A DNA stretch of 64,000 nucleotides from Halobaculum halobium. Its GTDB lineage: Archaea > Halobacteriota > Halobacteria > Halobacteriales > Haloferacaceae. This document shows positions 1 to 8,985 of the stretch, one piece after another; the first letter of the stretch is position 1, and each line of letters starts with the position of its first letter. The notes under the pieces were generated by a model, which saw only the letters and a list, made by a program, of their open reading frames with translations, was not told the DNA's origin and did no database searches. Both the position numbers and the translations under genes were made by a program. The stretch lies in NCBI RefSeq assembly GCF_030127145.1, contig NZ_CP126158.1, positions 2,232,001-2,296,000 on the forward strand, given 5' to 3'.

Positions 1-36
1 TCCTACGGCGTCATCCTCTCGGCAAACCTCCGATAG

Positions 37-1866
37 ATGGCCGACGACAGCATCGCGGTCGTCGACCTCGATCGGTGCTCGCCCGACCGGTGTAACTACG
101 AGTGCGCGAACTTCTGTCCGCCCAACCGCACCGGGAAGGACTGCATCGTCGAGCGCGGCGACCACTACGCGGAGGACGAACCGTACGATGGCGGTCCCGA
201 CCAGGTGTGGATATCCGAGGAGATCTGCCTGGGCGAGACGTGCGGCATCTGCGTCGAGAAGTGTCCCTTCGACGCCATCGAGATCATCAACCTCCCCTCC
301 GAACTTGAGAACGATCCGGTCCACCGCTATGGCGACAACGCGTTCGGGCTGTACGGGCTGCCGGTGCCCGAGGCCGGCAACGTGACGGGGATCCTCGGTC
401 CCAACGGGATCGGGAAGTCGACGGCGGTGAAGATGCTCTCGGGCGAGCTTGTCCCGAATCTCGGCGCCCATGCCGAGGAGGCGAACTGGGACGCGGTCCT
501 GGAGCGGTTCAAGGGGACGGAGCTGCAGAACTACATCGAGCGCGTCATCGACGGCGAGGTCACCGTGGCACGCAAGCCGCAGTACGTCGATCAGATCCCC
601 AAGCAGTTCGACGGCAACACCCGCGAGTTGCTGGAGCGCACCGACGAGCGCGGCGTGCTCGACTCGCTCGTGGAGCGGCTCTCGATCGGGCCGGTGATGG
701 ACCAGGACATCGACTCCATCTCCGGCGGGGAGCTCCAGCGCGTCGCGCTGGCGGCGACGCTCGCGCGCGACGCGGACTTCTACTTCCTCGACGAGATCAC
801 GCCGTATCTGGACATCGGCCAGCGGATGACCGCCGCGCGGCTCATCCGCGAACTCGCCGACGACGGCGACCGCTCGATGATGGTCGTCGAGCACGACCTC
901 GCGATCTTAGACCTGCTGGCGGACACGCTCCACGTCACCTACGGCGAGCCGGGTGCGTACGGTGTCGTCACCGACCCCAAGTCCACCCGCAACGGCATCA
1001 ACGAGTACCTGAAGGGGTATCTCGACAACGAGAACATGCGGATCCGACCGGACTCGATCACCTTCGATCAACACGCGCCCCGCGAGATCACGCGCTCGCA
1101 GGTGCTGTTCGAGTACCCCGACCTCGCAAAGTCGTACGGCGACGGGGAGTTCTCGCTGGAGATCGACGGGGGCGCCGTCCACGAGTCGGAGGTGCTGGGC
1201 ATCGTCGGCCCGAACGGGATCGGGAAGTCGACGATGGCGAAGCTGTTCGCCGGGCAGTTGGAGCCCGACGAGGGCGCCCTCGACGTCGACCTCGACATCG
1301 CCTACAAGCCGCAGTACATCGAGATCGACCAGCCGATTCGCGTCGACGCGTTCCTCTCGTCGATCGCCGACGACTTCGGCTCCTCCTACTGGGACACCGA
1401 GATCGCGCGCCCGCTCCAGCTCAATCCGATCATGGAGCAGAACCTCACCGACCTCTCTGGCGGGGAGCGCCAGCGCGTCGCCATCGCGGCGTGCCTCTCG
1501 GAGGACGCCGACCTCTACCTCCTTGACGAGCCGTCGGCCCACCTCGACGTGGAACAGCGCGTGCAGGCGACGACCGCTATCCGCCGGTACGCCGAGAACC
1601 ACGACGCGACGGTAATGGTCATCGACCACGACATCTACATGATCGACCTACTCGCCGACCGGCTCATGGTGTTCGACGGCGAGCCGGCGGTGAAGGGACA
1701 CGCGACCCAGCCACAGGAGATGCGCTCGGGGATGAACGAGTTCCTCGGCGACCTCGACATCACGTTCCGCCGCGACGAGCGGACGGGTCGCCCCCGGATC
1801 AACAAGCCCGGATCGCAACTCGACCGCCAGCAGAAGCGCGACGGCGAGTACTACTACTCCGGGTAG
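37..1866 (+). CDS. rli: Ribosome recycling ATPase ABCE1/Rli
   Basis: ABCE1-type twin-ATPase that splits ribosomes into subunits after termination. The N-terminus carries the two [4Fe-4S] cluster motifs (cysteines near residues 14, 19, 23, 27, 36 and 64, 69, 72, 76). NBD1 has Walker A GPNGIGKST near residue 121, signature SGGELQRV and Walker B FLDEITPYLD. NBD2 has Walker A GPNGIGKST near residue 391, signature SGGERQRV and Walker B LLDEPSAHLD. Length 609 aa is normal for the family. NBD1 reads DEITPYLD where many ABCE1 proteins have DEPSSYLD; this may be a haloarchaeal variant. Only 36 bases precede the ATG in this window, so the promoter is only partly visible. It stands alone on the plus strand, convergent with the ferritin-like gene. 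Confidence 0.97.
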   Translation: MADDSIAVVDLDRCSPDRCNYECANFCPPNRTGKDCIVERGDHYAEDEPYDGGPDQVWISEEICLGETCGICVEKCPFDAIEIINLPSELENDPVHRYGDNAFGLYGLPVPEAGNVTGILGPNGIGKSTAVKMLSGELVPNLGAHAEEANWDAVLERFKGTELQNYIERVIDGEVTVARKPQYVDQIPKQFDGNTRELLERTDERGVLDSLVERLSIGPVMDQDIDSISGGELQRVALAATLARDADFYFLDEITPYLDIGQRMTAARLIRELADDGDRSMMVVEHDLAILDLLADTLHVTYGEPGAYGVVTDPKSTRNGINEYLKGYLDNENMRIRPDSITFDQHAPREITRSQVLFEYPDLAKSYGDGEFSLEIDGGAVHESEVLGIVGPNGIGKSTMAKLFAGQLEPDEGALDVDLDIAYKPQYIEIDQPIRVDAFLSSIADDFGSSYWDTEIARPLQLNPIMEQNLTDLSGGERQRVAIAACLSEDADLYLLDEPSAHLDVEQRVQATTAIRRYAENHDATVMVIDHDIYMIDLLADRLMVFDGEPAVKGHATQPQEMRSGMNEFLGDLDITFRRDERTGRPRINKPGSQLDRQQKRDGEYYYSG

Positions 1867-1956
1867 ATCTCGACTGGACTGCTCGACGTCCGGTTCCCGT
1901 TCTCCGTCGGATGATCGGCCGTGCCGATGGCGGTGCCGCTCAGTCCGCCCTCCTAT

Positions 1957-2409
1957 CTACTCGCGCTTGTACTCCTTGCGGTACCCTTTGAACTCCGTGC
2001 GGTGGGCCTCCTCGTCCGAGAGGATCGTCACCGCAAGGTCCTCGGTGACGGGGTCGTTTGCCGCCTCCGCCGCGTCGATGAGATCGCGGTACAGCGCGAT
2101 GGCGTCCTCCTCGGCGTCGATGACGCCGTCGATCACCGACAGCACGTCTGTGGAGTCCTCGGGCGGCTGGAGCGAGTGCTGGTTCGCGGTGAACTCCGCC
2201 GAGCCCGGCGGGCGCGCGTCGAGTTGCTTCAGTCGGTTGCCGAGCTGTTCGGCGTGGGTCAGTTCCTCCTGGATATCCGTCTGGAGGCTCTCTTTGATCT
2301 CCTCGGCGCGGACGCCGTCGAGGACGATGGCGTTCGTCTGGTAGTTCATCACCGTCTCCATCTCGTCGCCGTACGCCTTGCGCAGCAGGTCGATGACTTC
2401 CTGAGACAT
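1957..2409 (-). CDS. Ferritin-like helical-bundle protein
   Basis: A 150-aa, all-helical acidic protein starting MSQEVIDLLRKAYGDE. Candidate di-metal ligands are seen as EELTHAEQ in the second helix and DEEAHRTEF in the last one, with further glutamates in EMETVMNYQ and DAEEDAIALY, the spacing expected of ferritin-like/rubrerythrin-like four-helix bundles. Function (iron handling or oxidative protection) is inferred from fold only. The ATG at 2409 is preferred over upstream codons because a good TATA element (minus strand GCTATATGT, 2436-2444) lies about 30 bases before it, giving a leaderless message. Convergent with rli. Confidence 0.8.
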   Translation of the reverse strand: MSQEVIDLLRKAYGDEMETVMNYQTNAIVLDGVRAEEIKESLQTDIQEELTHAEQLGNRLKQLDARPPGSAEFTANQHSLQPPEDSTDVLSVIDGVIDAEEDAIALYRDLIDAAEAANDPVTEDLAVTILSDEEAHRTEFKGYRKEYKRE

Positions 2410-2435
2410 GACGACTCGATATCGTCGCCGCACGG

Positions 2436-2444
2436 ACATATAGC
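2436..2444 (-). promoter_or_regulatory. TATA box of ferritin-like gene
   Basis: Minus-strand GCTATATGT centred about 31 bases upstream of the ATG at 2409, the archaeal TATA position for a leaderless transcript. It supports the chosen start. Confidence 0.6.
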
Positions 2445-2512
2445 TGTTCGCCGGGTCGCACGTCCGTCGCGGAGAACCGCAAACGCGGGCCGACCGAAGC
2501 CGGTTCGCCGGG

Positions 2513-3034
2513 CTACAGGTACTCGCGGGCGCAGGTGCCACAGAGGTGCTCTTCTTTCACGTCGACCTCGCGCACCGTCGGGGAGAAGGACATGACGCAC
2601 TTGCTGTTGTCGCAGTGCTCCAGCCCGAGCGTGTGACCGATCTCGTGGACGATCTCTTTTCGGACGCGGTCCGAGAACACCTCCGAGGAGGGCTTGGAGC
2701 TGACGCCGCCGTCTGAGGACGTCTGGAGGCGGTAGGTGGAGACGACCGAGCCGTTGCCGTTGAGGTAGGCGAGCCCGAACACGTAGTTACGCCGGCGGTA
2801 GTACAGGTCCTGCGGGGTGATACCGATGTTCTTCTCGCCGCTGCCTGTCCGCGAGACGAGCTCGATGAACTGCTCGGCGCGGTACTGGTTGCGGCTGCGA
2901 TCGTACGCGCCCTCGGGGATCGACTGCTCGTCGTGAACCGTCACGTCGCAGTCGTACACCGAGCGGAGACCCGCCGACGCCTCGCGCTTCACCTGCGCGG
3001 AGACGTCCCCGATGGGCACGATGTCGACAAGCAT
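2513..3034 (-). CDS. amzA: Archaemetzincin metalloprotease
   Basis: A 173-aa zinc metallopeptidase of family M54. The signature HEIGHTLGLEHC near residue 130 gives the three zinc-binding histidines and catalytic glutamate, followed by the conserved cysteines (DNSKCVM, then HLCGTCAREYL near the C-terminus) that form the second zinc site of archaemetzincins. The start MLVDIVPIGDV is the family's usual N-terminus; longer forms would overlap the opposing promoter. A TATA element (minus strand TAACTTATGT, 3058-3067) sits 28 bases upstream. Substrates in archaea are unknown. Divergent from the UPF0146 gene, with interlocked promoters. Confidence 0.95.
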   Translation of the reverse strand: MLVDIVPIGDVSAQVKREASAGLRSVYDCDVTVHDEQSIPEGAYDRSRNQYRAEQFIELVSRTGSGEKNIGITPQDLYYRRRNYVFGLAYLNGNGSVVSTYRLQTSSDGGVSSKPSSEVFSDRVRKEIVHEIGHTLGLEHCDNSKCVMSFSPTVREVDVKEEHLCGTCAREYL

Positions 3035-3075
3035 GAGCGTGCTTATGACGGGTGCGAACATAAGTTACCCGCCCG
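3034..3075. promoter_or_regulatory. Interlocked divergent promoters, amzA / UPF0146
   Basis: Only 40 bases separate the two divergent start codons. The minus-strand TATA (TAACTTATGT, 3058-3067) serves amzA and the plus-strand TATA (CTTATGA, 3042-3048) serves the UPF0146 gene. Each TATA lies between the other promoter's TATA and start site, so two initiation complexes could hardly assemble at once. This is read directly from spacing; the mutual exclusion is inference. Confidence 0.5.
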
Positions 3076-3512
3076 TGTTCGACGATCGTCGCGCCGCAGT
3101 CGCCCGGAAACTCGCGAAGTTCGGACGGCTCTGTGAGGTCGGAATCGGCGAGCGCCACGGGGTGGCGGCCGCCCTCGCGAGCGACGGGTGCGCCGTAACT
3201 GGAACGGACGTCGTGGACCGCGATCCGCCGGACTGCATCGAATTCGTCCGCGACGACGTCGTCGCCGCCGCCGAGCGCGCCGCCGGAGACGGCGGTCCCG
3301 GCCCCCACTACCGCGTCGACTGCGTGTACGCGCTCAACTGCCCGCCCGAGTTGCATCGGCCGCTCGTCCGCGTCGCCGCCGGGGTCGACGCCGCCTGCGC
3401 GTTCACCACGCTCGGCGGCGACCCGCCCGCCGTCGACGTGACGCCGCTGGCGCTGTCCGACGGCGACACGCTGTACGTCGCTCGCGATCCCGAGGGCGTG
3501 CTGATCGACTGA
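3075..3512 (+). CDS. UPF0146 family protein
   Basis: A 145-aa protein of the archaeal UPF0146 family, which looks like a shortened Rossmann/methyltransferase-like fold: [16 protein letters not shown] matches a nucleotide or SAM-loop-like motif near residue 22, followed by [10 protein letters not shown]. No catalytic activity is established. I chose GTG 3075 ([13 protein letters not shown]) because a TATA element CTTATGA lies 30 bases upstream; ATG 3045 is an in-frame alternative that would add ten residues and cover the amzA promoter. The C-terminus [12 protein letters not shown] is typical of the family. Confidence 0.75.
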   Translation: MFDDRRAAVARKLAKFGRLCEVGIGERHGVAAALASDGCAVTGTDVVDRDPPDCIEFVRDDVVAAAERAAGDGGPGPHYRVDCVYALNCPPELHRPLVRVAAGVDAACAFTTLGGDPPAVDVTPLALSDGDTLYVARDPEGVLID

Positions 3513-3619
3513 CCGACGCCGGCGTCCCCACCAGTCGTTCCCCACGAACCGCGTCGCACTGCGCCGCCCAACCGCACGGAGTCGCAACGCCCATACGCCG
3601 GCCACCCCCTCCCGTTCGT

Positions 3620-4486
3620 ATGCGAGTCGACACGGTCGTGCTGGACGTGGACGGGGTGCTCGTCGACGTGGCCGATTCCTACCGCCGGGCGGTCGTCGAG
3701 AGCGTCGAGCGCTTGTACGGCGACACCCTCGCGCGCGAGGACCTGCAGGCATTCAAAAACGCCGGCGGCTTCAACAACGACTGGGAGCTGAGCGACGCCG
3801 TCGCGCTGTACGTCCTCGCGCGCGAGCGCGGGCTCGAGGCGAGCGTCGACGCGTTCACCGACGAGATCGCCGCCAACGGAACCGGACTCGCGGGCGCCCG
3901 AGCGACGGTCCGCGACGCCCTCGGCGACGACGCGGCCGACGGGATCGAAGCCCGGTGGGACCCCGACGAGATCCGCGAGACGTTCCAAGCGCTGTACCTC
4001 GGAACCGAGCTGTACCGCGACATCGAGGGGACCGAGCCGCCGTTCGACGCGCCGGGGTTCATCCACGACGAGCCGGTCATTCTGACCGGGGCGACCGCCG
4101 ACGCGCTCGTCGAGCGCTACCCGGTGTGCGTCCTCACCGGTCGTCCCGCCGCGGAGGCCGACATCGCCCTCGACCGCGCCGGACTCGACGTCGCGGCCGA
4201 CCGGCGCTTCACGATGGACGACTGGGAGGAGGGCAAGCCGCATCCCCGCGCGCTCGTGACGCTGGCCGAGCGCACCGGCGCCGACCGAGTCGCGTTCGTC
4301 GGCGACACCCTCGACGACGTGCGAACCGCGGTCAACGCCGACGCCGCGGACGACTCGACGGCGTATTACGGGATCGGCGTCCTCACGGGCGGACTCACCG
4401 GCGACGACGGTCGCGCGAAGTACGCCGACGCCGGCGCCAGCGCGGTGGTCGACAGCGTGAACGACCTGCCCGACCTGCTGGAGTGA
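3620..4486 (+). CDS. HAD-family hydrolase (TIGR01548-like)
   Basis: A 288-aa haloacid dehalogenase superfamily phosphatase. Motif I is [11 protein letters not shown] at residues 6-16 (nucleophile and acid/base aspartates), motif II is in VCVLTGRP, motif III lysine in EEGKPHPRA and motif IV in [11 protein letters not shown]. The large cap domain between residues 20 and 160 and the overall length fit the archaeal subfamily TIGR01548. Substrate unknown. The ATG at 3620 starts exactly at the conserved motif I strand. Gene ends 8 bases before the next small membrane protein gene, so cotranscription is likely. Confidence 0.88.
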   Translation: MRVDTVVLDVDGVLVDVADSYRRAVVESVERLYGDTLAREDLQAFKNAGGFNNDWELSDAVALYVLARERGLEASVDAFTDEIAANGTGLAGARATVRDALGDDAADGIEARWDPDEIRETFQALYLGTELYRDIEGTEPPFDAPGFIHDEPVILTGATADALVERYPVCVLTGRPAAEADIALDRAGLDVAADRRFTMDDWEEGKPHPRALVTLAERTGADRVAFVGDTLDDVRTAVNADAADDSTAYYGIGVLTGGLTGDDGRAKYADAGASAVVDSVNDLPDLLE

Positions 4487-4493
4487 GCCGCGA

Positions 4494-4736
4494 ATGAGCG
4501 ACGCGGGAGCCGCGGACGGGGGAGGCGAACGCCCGGACCGTCGAACCAAGACCACGCGAGTCGTCCAGTTCCTCACGTTCGTCGCGATGCTCGACCTGCT
4601 CGCGCTCGCGCTGGCGACGCAGTTCGTCCCCCCGGACCGGGTGACGCTGGCGATCACGGTCGGGCCGATGCTCGTCGTGTCGCCGGTGCTGGCGTACTGG
4701 TTCGTGTACCAGCGCGGCGCCGGAGCCGAGCGATAG
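4494..4736 (+). CDS. Small two-helix membrane protein
   Basis: An 80-aa protein of unknown function with a charged N-terminal 20 residues and two hydrophobic segments (about 25-43 and 50-70) separated by a short loop, ending in a basic/acidic tail. It begins 8 bases after the HAD phosphatase stop codon, so the two genes are probably one transcript. It resembles short haloarchaeal membrane proteins of uncharacterised families (possibly DUF5822), but I cannot assign one securely. Confidence 0.7.
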   Translation: MSDAGAADGGGERPDRRTKTTRVVQFLTFVAMLDLLALALATQFVPPDRVTLAITVGPMLVVSPVLAYWFVYQRGAGAER

Positions 4737-4777
4737 CCGGCTACCGCGCTCGGACCGCGTTCTCGGGCCGTCCGCGG

Positions 4778-5257
4778 TCACTCATCGAGCGACAGCACCC
4801 GGGTCCGGCCGCCCGGATCGAACACCGCCAGGTCGCGTCCGGCGGCGCGCGCCCGGTCGCGCAGTTCCCGCGCCAGCGCGACCGTCTCGGCCCGCTCGTC
4901 GTCCGACCGGAACGCCAGCCGAACGTCCTCGCTCCGGCCGTCGACGCGGAGGTGCAGCGAGAAGCCGGTCGGTCGCACGAACGGGGCGAGCCCCGCGAGG
5001 TCGCCGTACCGGACCCGCACCGCCTCCGGGTCGTGAGTCGCCTCGGTCCGCGAGACCGCGTGCGGATCGTACAGCCCGAGCGACTCCGGCAGATCGGCGA
5101 GGAGCCCGTTCGCCGCGCCGGCAAGCAGCCGCGTGAGGCGGCCGTGGCGGGTCGGCGCCAGCAGGAGGGCGTCGTCGCCGAGGAACGCCCGCCCCGGACG
5201 GGCGCGGTCGTCGGGCGTCGGGCGGAGGAGGACGTCGACGGCGTCGGGGACGGCCAT
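4778..5257 (-). CDS. Conserved haloarchaeal hypothetical protein
   Basis: A 159-aa soluble acidic protein, start MAVPDAVDVLLRPTPDD. No catalytic motif is recognised. Predicted strands and helices alternate in the C-terminal half (FSLHLRVDGRSEDVRLAF, then a long helix with DERAETVALARELRDRA), suggesting a small alpha/beta domain. It is convergent with the small membrane protein gene and divergent from the F420 reductase gene. High codon-position G+C bias, like its neighbours, supports a real gene; function unknown. Confidence 0.65.
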   Translation of the reverse strand: MAVPDAVDVLLRPTPDDRARPGRAFLGDDALLLAPTRHGRLTRLLAGAANGLLADLPESLGLYDPHAVSRTEATHDPEAVRVRYGDLAGLAPFVRPTGFSLHLRVDGRSEDVRLAFRSDDERAETVALARELRDRARAAGRDLAVFDPGGRTRVLSLDE

Positions 5258-5391
5258 ACCTCGGCGTGTTTGCCCACCCGTATCAACGCGGCGCCGCGGC
5301 CGGGGCAGTCACCGGCGCGTCGATCCTCCCGGTACCGTCAGCCCTGTCCGGTCACGCAACGCTTACTCCCGACCCGCCCGCAGGTCCGCCC

Positions 5392-6060
5392 ATGCGAATC
5401 GCGCTACTCGGCGGCACCGGCGACATCGGCGAGGGGCTCGCCGTGCGCTGGGGCCGCGACACGGACCACGAACTGCTCGTCGGCTCCCGGGACCCCGAGA
5501 AGGCCCGCGCCGCCGCGGACGACTACGCCGGGACGGTCGCCGACGCCGGCGGCGACGCGACGGTCAAGGGCTTCGACAACGCGATGGCGGCCGACCGCGC
5601 CGACGTGGTCGTGCTCGCGGTCCCGCCGTACCACGTCGCCGACACGGTCGAGGCGGTCGCGGATACCTTGGACGACGACGACGTGGTCGTCACCCCCGCC
5701 GCGGGGATGAAGCGCGAGGACGACGGCTTCCACTACCACCCGCCGAGCGCCGGAAGCGTGACCGCGCTCGTCCGGGATGCGGTCCCCGACGCAGTTCCGG
5801 TCGTCGGCGCGTTCCATAATCTCGCGGCCGGGCGCCTCTCGGACCTCTCGCAGGAGTTGGGAATCGACACGCTCGTCGTCGCGGACGACGACGACGCGGC
5901 GGCGACGGTGTCGCGGCTGGCCGAGGAGATCGAGGGGCTGCGCGCGCTGTCGGCGGGCGGGCTCTCGAACGCCGCCGAGGTGGAGTCGCTCACGCCGCTG
6001 CTCATCAACGTCGCGACGAACAACGACGACCTGCACGATCTGGGCGTCCGGTTCGACTGA
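5392..6060 (+). CDS. npdG: NADPH-dependent F420 reductase
   Basis: A 222-aa enzyme transferring hydride between NADPH and coenzyme F420. The N-terminus MRIALLGGTGDIGEGLA is the family's dinucleotide-binding motif, followed by the NADP-phosphate-recognising GSRDPEKA near residue 35. The middle strand VVVLAVPPYHVADTV and VVVTPAAGMKRE are typical. The C-terminal half with HNLAAGRLSDL and LINVATNNDDLHDLGVRF matches the F420-binding region. The ATG at 5392 fits the family N-terminus; a longer upstream reading has no similarity. Haloarchaea use F420 in a limited set of redox and repair reactions. Confidence 0.9.
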   Translation: MRIALLGGTGDIGEGLAVRWGRDTDHELLVGSRDPEKARAAADDYAGTVADAGGDATVKGFDNAMAADRADVVVLAVPPYHVADTVEAVADTLDDDDVVVTPAAGMKREDDGFHYHPPSAGSVTALVRDAVPDAVPVVGAFHNLAAGRLSDLSQELGIDTLVVADDDDAAATVSRLAEEIEGLRALSAGGLSNAAEVESLTPLLINVATNNDDLHDLGVRFD

Positions 6061-6090
6061 CGATCCGCGGGAACCGGGTCGGCGGTCGGG

Positions 6091-7107
6091 CTACTTGCCC
6101 GCCTCCGCCTCGGCGACCTTCACTACCTGCTTGCCGACGTTCTCGCCCTCGAACAGCCCGAGGAACGCCTCCGGCGCGTGCTCCAGTCCCTCGGTGACCG
6201 TCTCGCGGTACTGCAGGTCGCCGGCGGCGACCAGCGAGGCGAGGTGTTCGGTCGCCTCGCGGAACCGCGGGGCGAAGTCGCGCACGAGCAGTCCCTCGAC
6301 GCGGGCGCGCGCCTCGATGAGCTTGCCGAGCTTTCGCGGGCCCGTCGGCAGCTCCTCGTCGTTGTACAGCGCGATCTGCCCGCAGACCGCGACGCGGGCG
6401 TCGACGTTCAGTCGGCTCCACACCGCGTCGGTGACCGGGCCGCCGACGTTGTCGTAGTACACGTCGACGCCGTCGGCGACTTCGTCGAGGCGTGCACCCA
6501 CGTCCTCCCGCTTGTAGTTGATCGCCGCGGTGAATCCAAGGTCATCGGTGAGCCAGTCGCACTTCTCGTCGGAGCCGGCGATACCGACGACGTTCGCGCC
6601 CTGCAACTCGCCGAGCTGACCGACGACCGAGCCGACTGCGCCGGCGGCCCCGGAGACGACCATCCAGTCGTCGGCCTTCGGCTCGGCGACCTCGCGGGTA
6701 CCGAAGTAGGCCGTGCGGCCGGGCATGCCGAGCACGCCGAGCGCGGTAGAGACGGGGAGGCCGCCGGTGTCGACGGGCGTAAGGTCGGACCCTTCGGCGG
6801 TCGCGTACTCGGCCCACGGGAGTTCGCCGACGACGGTGTCGCCCGGCTCGAAGCCGGCGCCGTTGGACTCGACGACCTCACAGACGGCGCCGCCGCGGAG
6901 CGGGTCGTCGACGCCCCACGGCTGAGCGTACGACTCGCCGGCGCGCATCCGGTCGCGCATGTACGGGTCGACCGAGAGGTACAGCACGCGCACGAGCGCC
7001 TCGCCGGGCGCGGGATCGGGCCGCTCGACCTCGCGGAGGTCGAAGGTGGCTGCGCTCGGGACGCCCTCGGGTCGCTGTGCGAGGTGGAACCGCCTGTTGT
7101 CGGACAT
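6091..7107 (-). CDS. Zinc-independent MDR-family NADP oxidoreductase
   Basis: A 338-aa medium-chain dehydrogenase/reductase of the leukotriene B4 dehydrogenase/prostaglandin reductase branch. The start MSDNRRFHLAQRPEGVPS and the segment YLSVDPYMRDRM are typical of the branch. The NADP-binding motif is SGAAGAVGSVVGQL near residue 150, with AGSDEKCDWL following. No structural zinc cysteine cluster is present, as expected for this branch. It probably reduces alpha,beta-unsaturated carbonyls; the true substrate is unknown. Monocistronic on the minus strand, convergent with npdG. Confidence 0.88.
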   Translation of the reverse strand: MSDNRRFHLAQRPEGVPSAATFDLREVERPDPAPGEALVRVLYLSVDPYMRDRMRAGESYAQPWGVDDPLRGGAVCEVVESNGAGFEPGDTVVGELPWAEYATAEGSDLTPVDTGGLPVSTALGVLGMPGRTAYFGTREVAEPKADDWMVVSGAAGAVGSVVGQLGELQGANVVGIAGSDEKCDWLTDDLGFTAAINYKREDVGARLDEVADGVDVYYDNVGGPVTDAVWSRLNVDARVAVCGQIALYNDEELPTGPRKLGKLIEARARVEGLLVRDFAPRFREATEHLASLVAAGDLQYRETVTEGLEHAPEAFLGLFEGENVGKQVVKVAEAEAGK

Positions 7108-7209
7108 GCACCGGTCGACGGCCGCCCGGCGCGTAACCCTTCGGGAACGGGAGACGACGCGCCGGCGGTTTCCGCCCGTCAGTGGGCCGTCGCGGTCGGC
7201 CGATCCGTG

Positions 7210-8880
7210 TCAGCGGTCGACCTCGCCCATGATCGTGTCCAAGCTTCCGAGGCTCGCGATGAGGTCGGGGACGTGTTCGCCCTCGGCCATCTCCGGCAGC
7301 GCCTGGAGGTTCGAGAACGACGGCCCGCGGATCTTGAAGCGGGCCGGCTCGTCTGTCCCGTCGGCGCGGACGTAGATGCCGAGCTCGCCCTTCGCCGCTT
7401 CGACGGCGGTGTACACTTCGGTGTCGTCGTCGGGCTTGATCGTTCTGGGGACGTTCGCCTGCACCGAGCGATCGGGTTCAGGCCACCCTTCGAGGAGGTC
7501 GATACACTGCTCGATGATCTTTGCCGACTCCTCCATCTCCCGAAGCCTGACCTGCAGTCGAGCGAAGTTGTCGCCGGCGTCCTCGGTGACGACGCTCCAA
7601 TCCAACTCCTCGTAGTAGCCGTACGGGTCGTCGCGGCGGAGGTCGTAGTCGACGCCGGACCCGCGGAGGACCGGCCCCGTGCAGCCGTAGTTCTTGGCGA
7701 CCTTCGGCGGCAGCACGCCCGTGTCGATCGTCCGGATCTGGATGATCTCGTTGCCAGTGAGCAGGTCGTGAAACTCCGCGAGGCGTCGGGGCAGATCGTC
7801 GAGGAAGTCGCGGGTCTTCTCGAAGAACTCCTCGCGGGGTTCGGGCAGATCCCACGCGACCCCGCCGAGTCGGAAGTAGTTGAACATGAGTCGCTGGCCC
7901 GTCAGATCCTCTAAGATGTTCTGCACCGTCTCGCGCTCGGTGATGGCGTACATGAACGTCGCTGTGAAGTCGCCGGCCACGTCGAGCGCGTACGCACCCA
8001 CCGCGAGCAGGTGCGAGAGGATCCGCGACAGCTCGGCGGCCATCGTCCGGACGACCTGCGCGTACTCGGGCACCTCGATGTCCGCGAGCGTTTCGGCGAC
8101 CCGCGCGTAGGCCCACTCGTTGAGCAGGCCGCCGCCGCCCCAGTCCCAGCGGTCGGGGTACGGCATGATCTGGTGGCGGTAGGTGCCGTTCTGGCACATC
8201 TGTTCCTCACAGCGGTGGATGTAGCCGATGTCCGGCTCCACGTCGACGACTTGTTCCCCGTCCAGCGTCGCCTCCAGGTGCATTACCCCGTGGGTCGCGG
8301 GGTGGTGCGGCCCGATGTTGAGCATCATGGTATCCGTGTCCTGCTCGGAGCGGGTGTCCGCGTCTAGGGGGTTGGCGTTCTCGTCGAATCTGACGATCTG
8401 GGGGCGAGTCCGATCGTAGTCCTTCGCGAGCGGGTGTCCCTGCCAGGTTTCGGGGAGGAGGATGCGGCGGAGGTCGGGGTGGTCGTCGTAGTCGATGCCG
8501 ATCAGGTCGTACGCCTCGCGCTCGTGCCAGTCGGCCGTTCGGAAGACGGGCTCGGCCGACTCGCTGACCGGATTCTCACGGTCGGCAGGGACGACGACGC
8601 TGACCTCCTGGGTCGGGTCGTCGAACTTTTTCAGGTGGTAGATGGACTCGTAGCGGTCCTCGTACTCCTGGGCGGTGACACACGAGAGGTGGTCGTAGCC
8701 CGCCTCGGTTTTCAGCGTCGAGAGTACGTCCTGGACCGCATCCGGTCGGATCACGTACCCCGGCGCGTTTAGGTGCTCCTCGCGACCGATGACGTGATCG
8801 CCCAGCAGCTCCGCCAGCTCGTCGGGGGCCGTCGTCGCGTCGTCGCCGTCGAGTCGGTCCGCGGTCGTCTGTGTGCTCAT
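7210..8880 (-). CDS. nuoCD: NADH-quinone oxidoreductase subunit C/D fusion (orphan copy)
   Basis: A 556-aa fusion of complex I subunits NuoC (about residues 20-155, ending in EAYDLIGIDYDDHPDLRRIL) and NuoD (about 170-556, starting NIGPHHPATHGVMHLE). NuoD landmarks include IGYIHRCEEQM, GNEIIQIRTIDTGVL, YGCTGPVLRGSG and the C-terminal SLDTIMGEVDR. Fusion of C and D is usual in haloarchaea. What is odd is context: no other nuo gene is present in the window, whereas haloarchaeal nuo genes normally form one cluster. Several NuoD segments (for example DRWDWGGGGLLNEW) look unlike the main haloarchaeal copy as I remember it. The ATG at 8880 (MSTQTTADRL) is the best start. Confidence 0.92.
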   Translation of the reverse strand: MSTQTTADRLDGDDATTAPDELAELLGDHVIGREEHLNAPGYVIRPDAVQDVLSTLKTEAGYDHLSCVTAQEYEDRYESIYHLKKFDDPTQEVSVVVPADRENPVSESAEPVFRTADWHEREAYDLIGIDYDDHPDLRRILLPETWQGHPLAKDYDRTRPQIVRFDENANPLDADTRSEQDTDTMMLNIGPHHPATHGVMHLEATLDGEQVVDVEPDIGYIHRCEEQMCQNGTYRHQIMPYPDRWDWGGGGLLNEWAYARVAETLADIEVPEYAQVVRTMAAELSRILSHLLAVGAYALDVAGDFTATFMYAITERETVQNILEDLTGQRLMFNYFRLGGVAWDLPEPREEFFEKTRDFLDDLPRRLAEFHDLLTGNEIIQIRTIDTGVLPPKVAKNYGCTGPVLRGSGVDYDLRRDDPYGYYEELDWSVVTEDAGDNFARLQVRLREMEESAKIIEQCIDLLEGWPEPDRSVQANVPRTIKPDDDTEVYTAVEAAKGELGIYVRADGTDEPARFKIRGPSFSNLQALPEMAEGEHVPDLIASLGSLDTIMGEVDR

Positions 8881-8985
8881 GGATGGGGAATACCGACGGC
8901 GCCGCGGGGGAACGGCGGCGGATCGTCGGTCGTGGAAGACGATCGATCGCCCGGACTGCTGGTCGTTTTCCCGCACATCTGGGGT

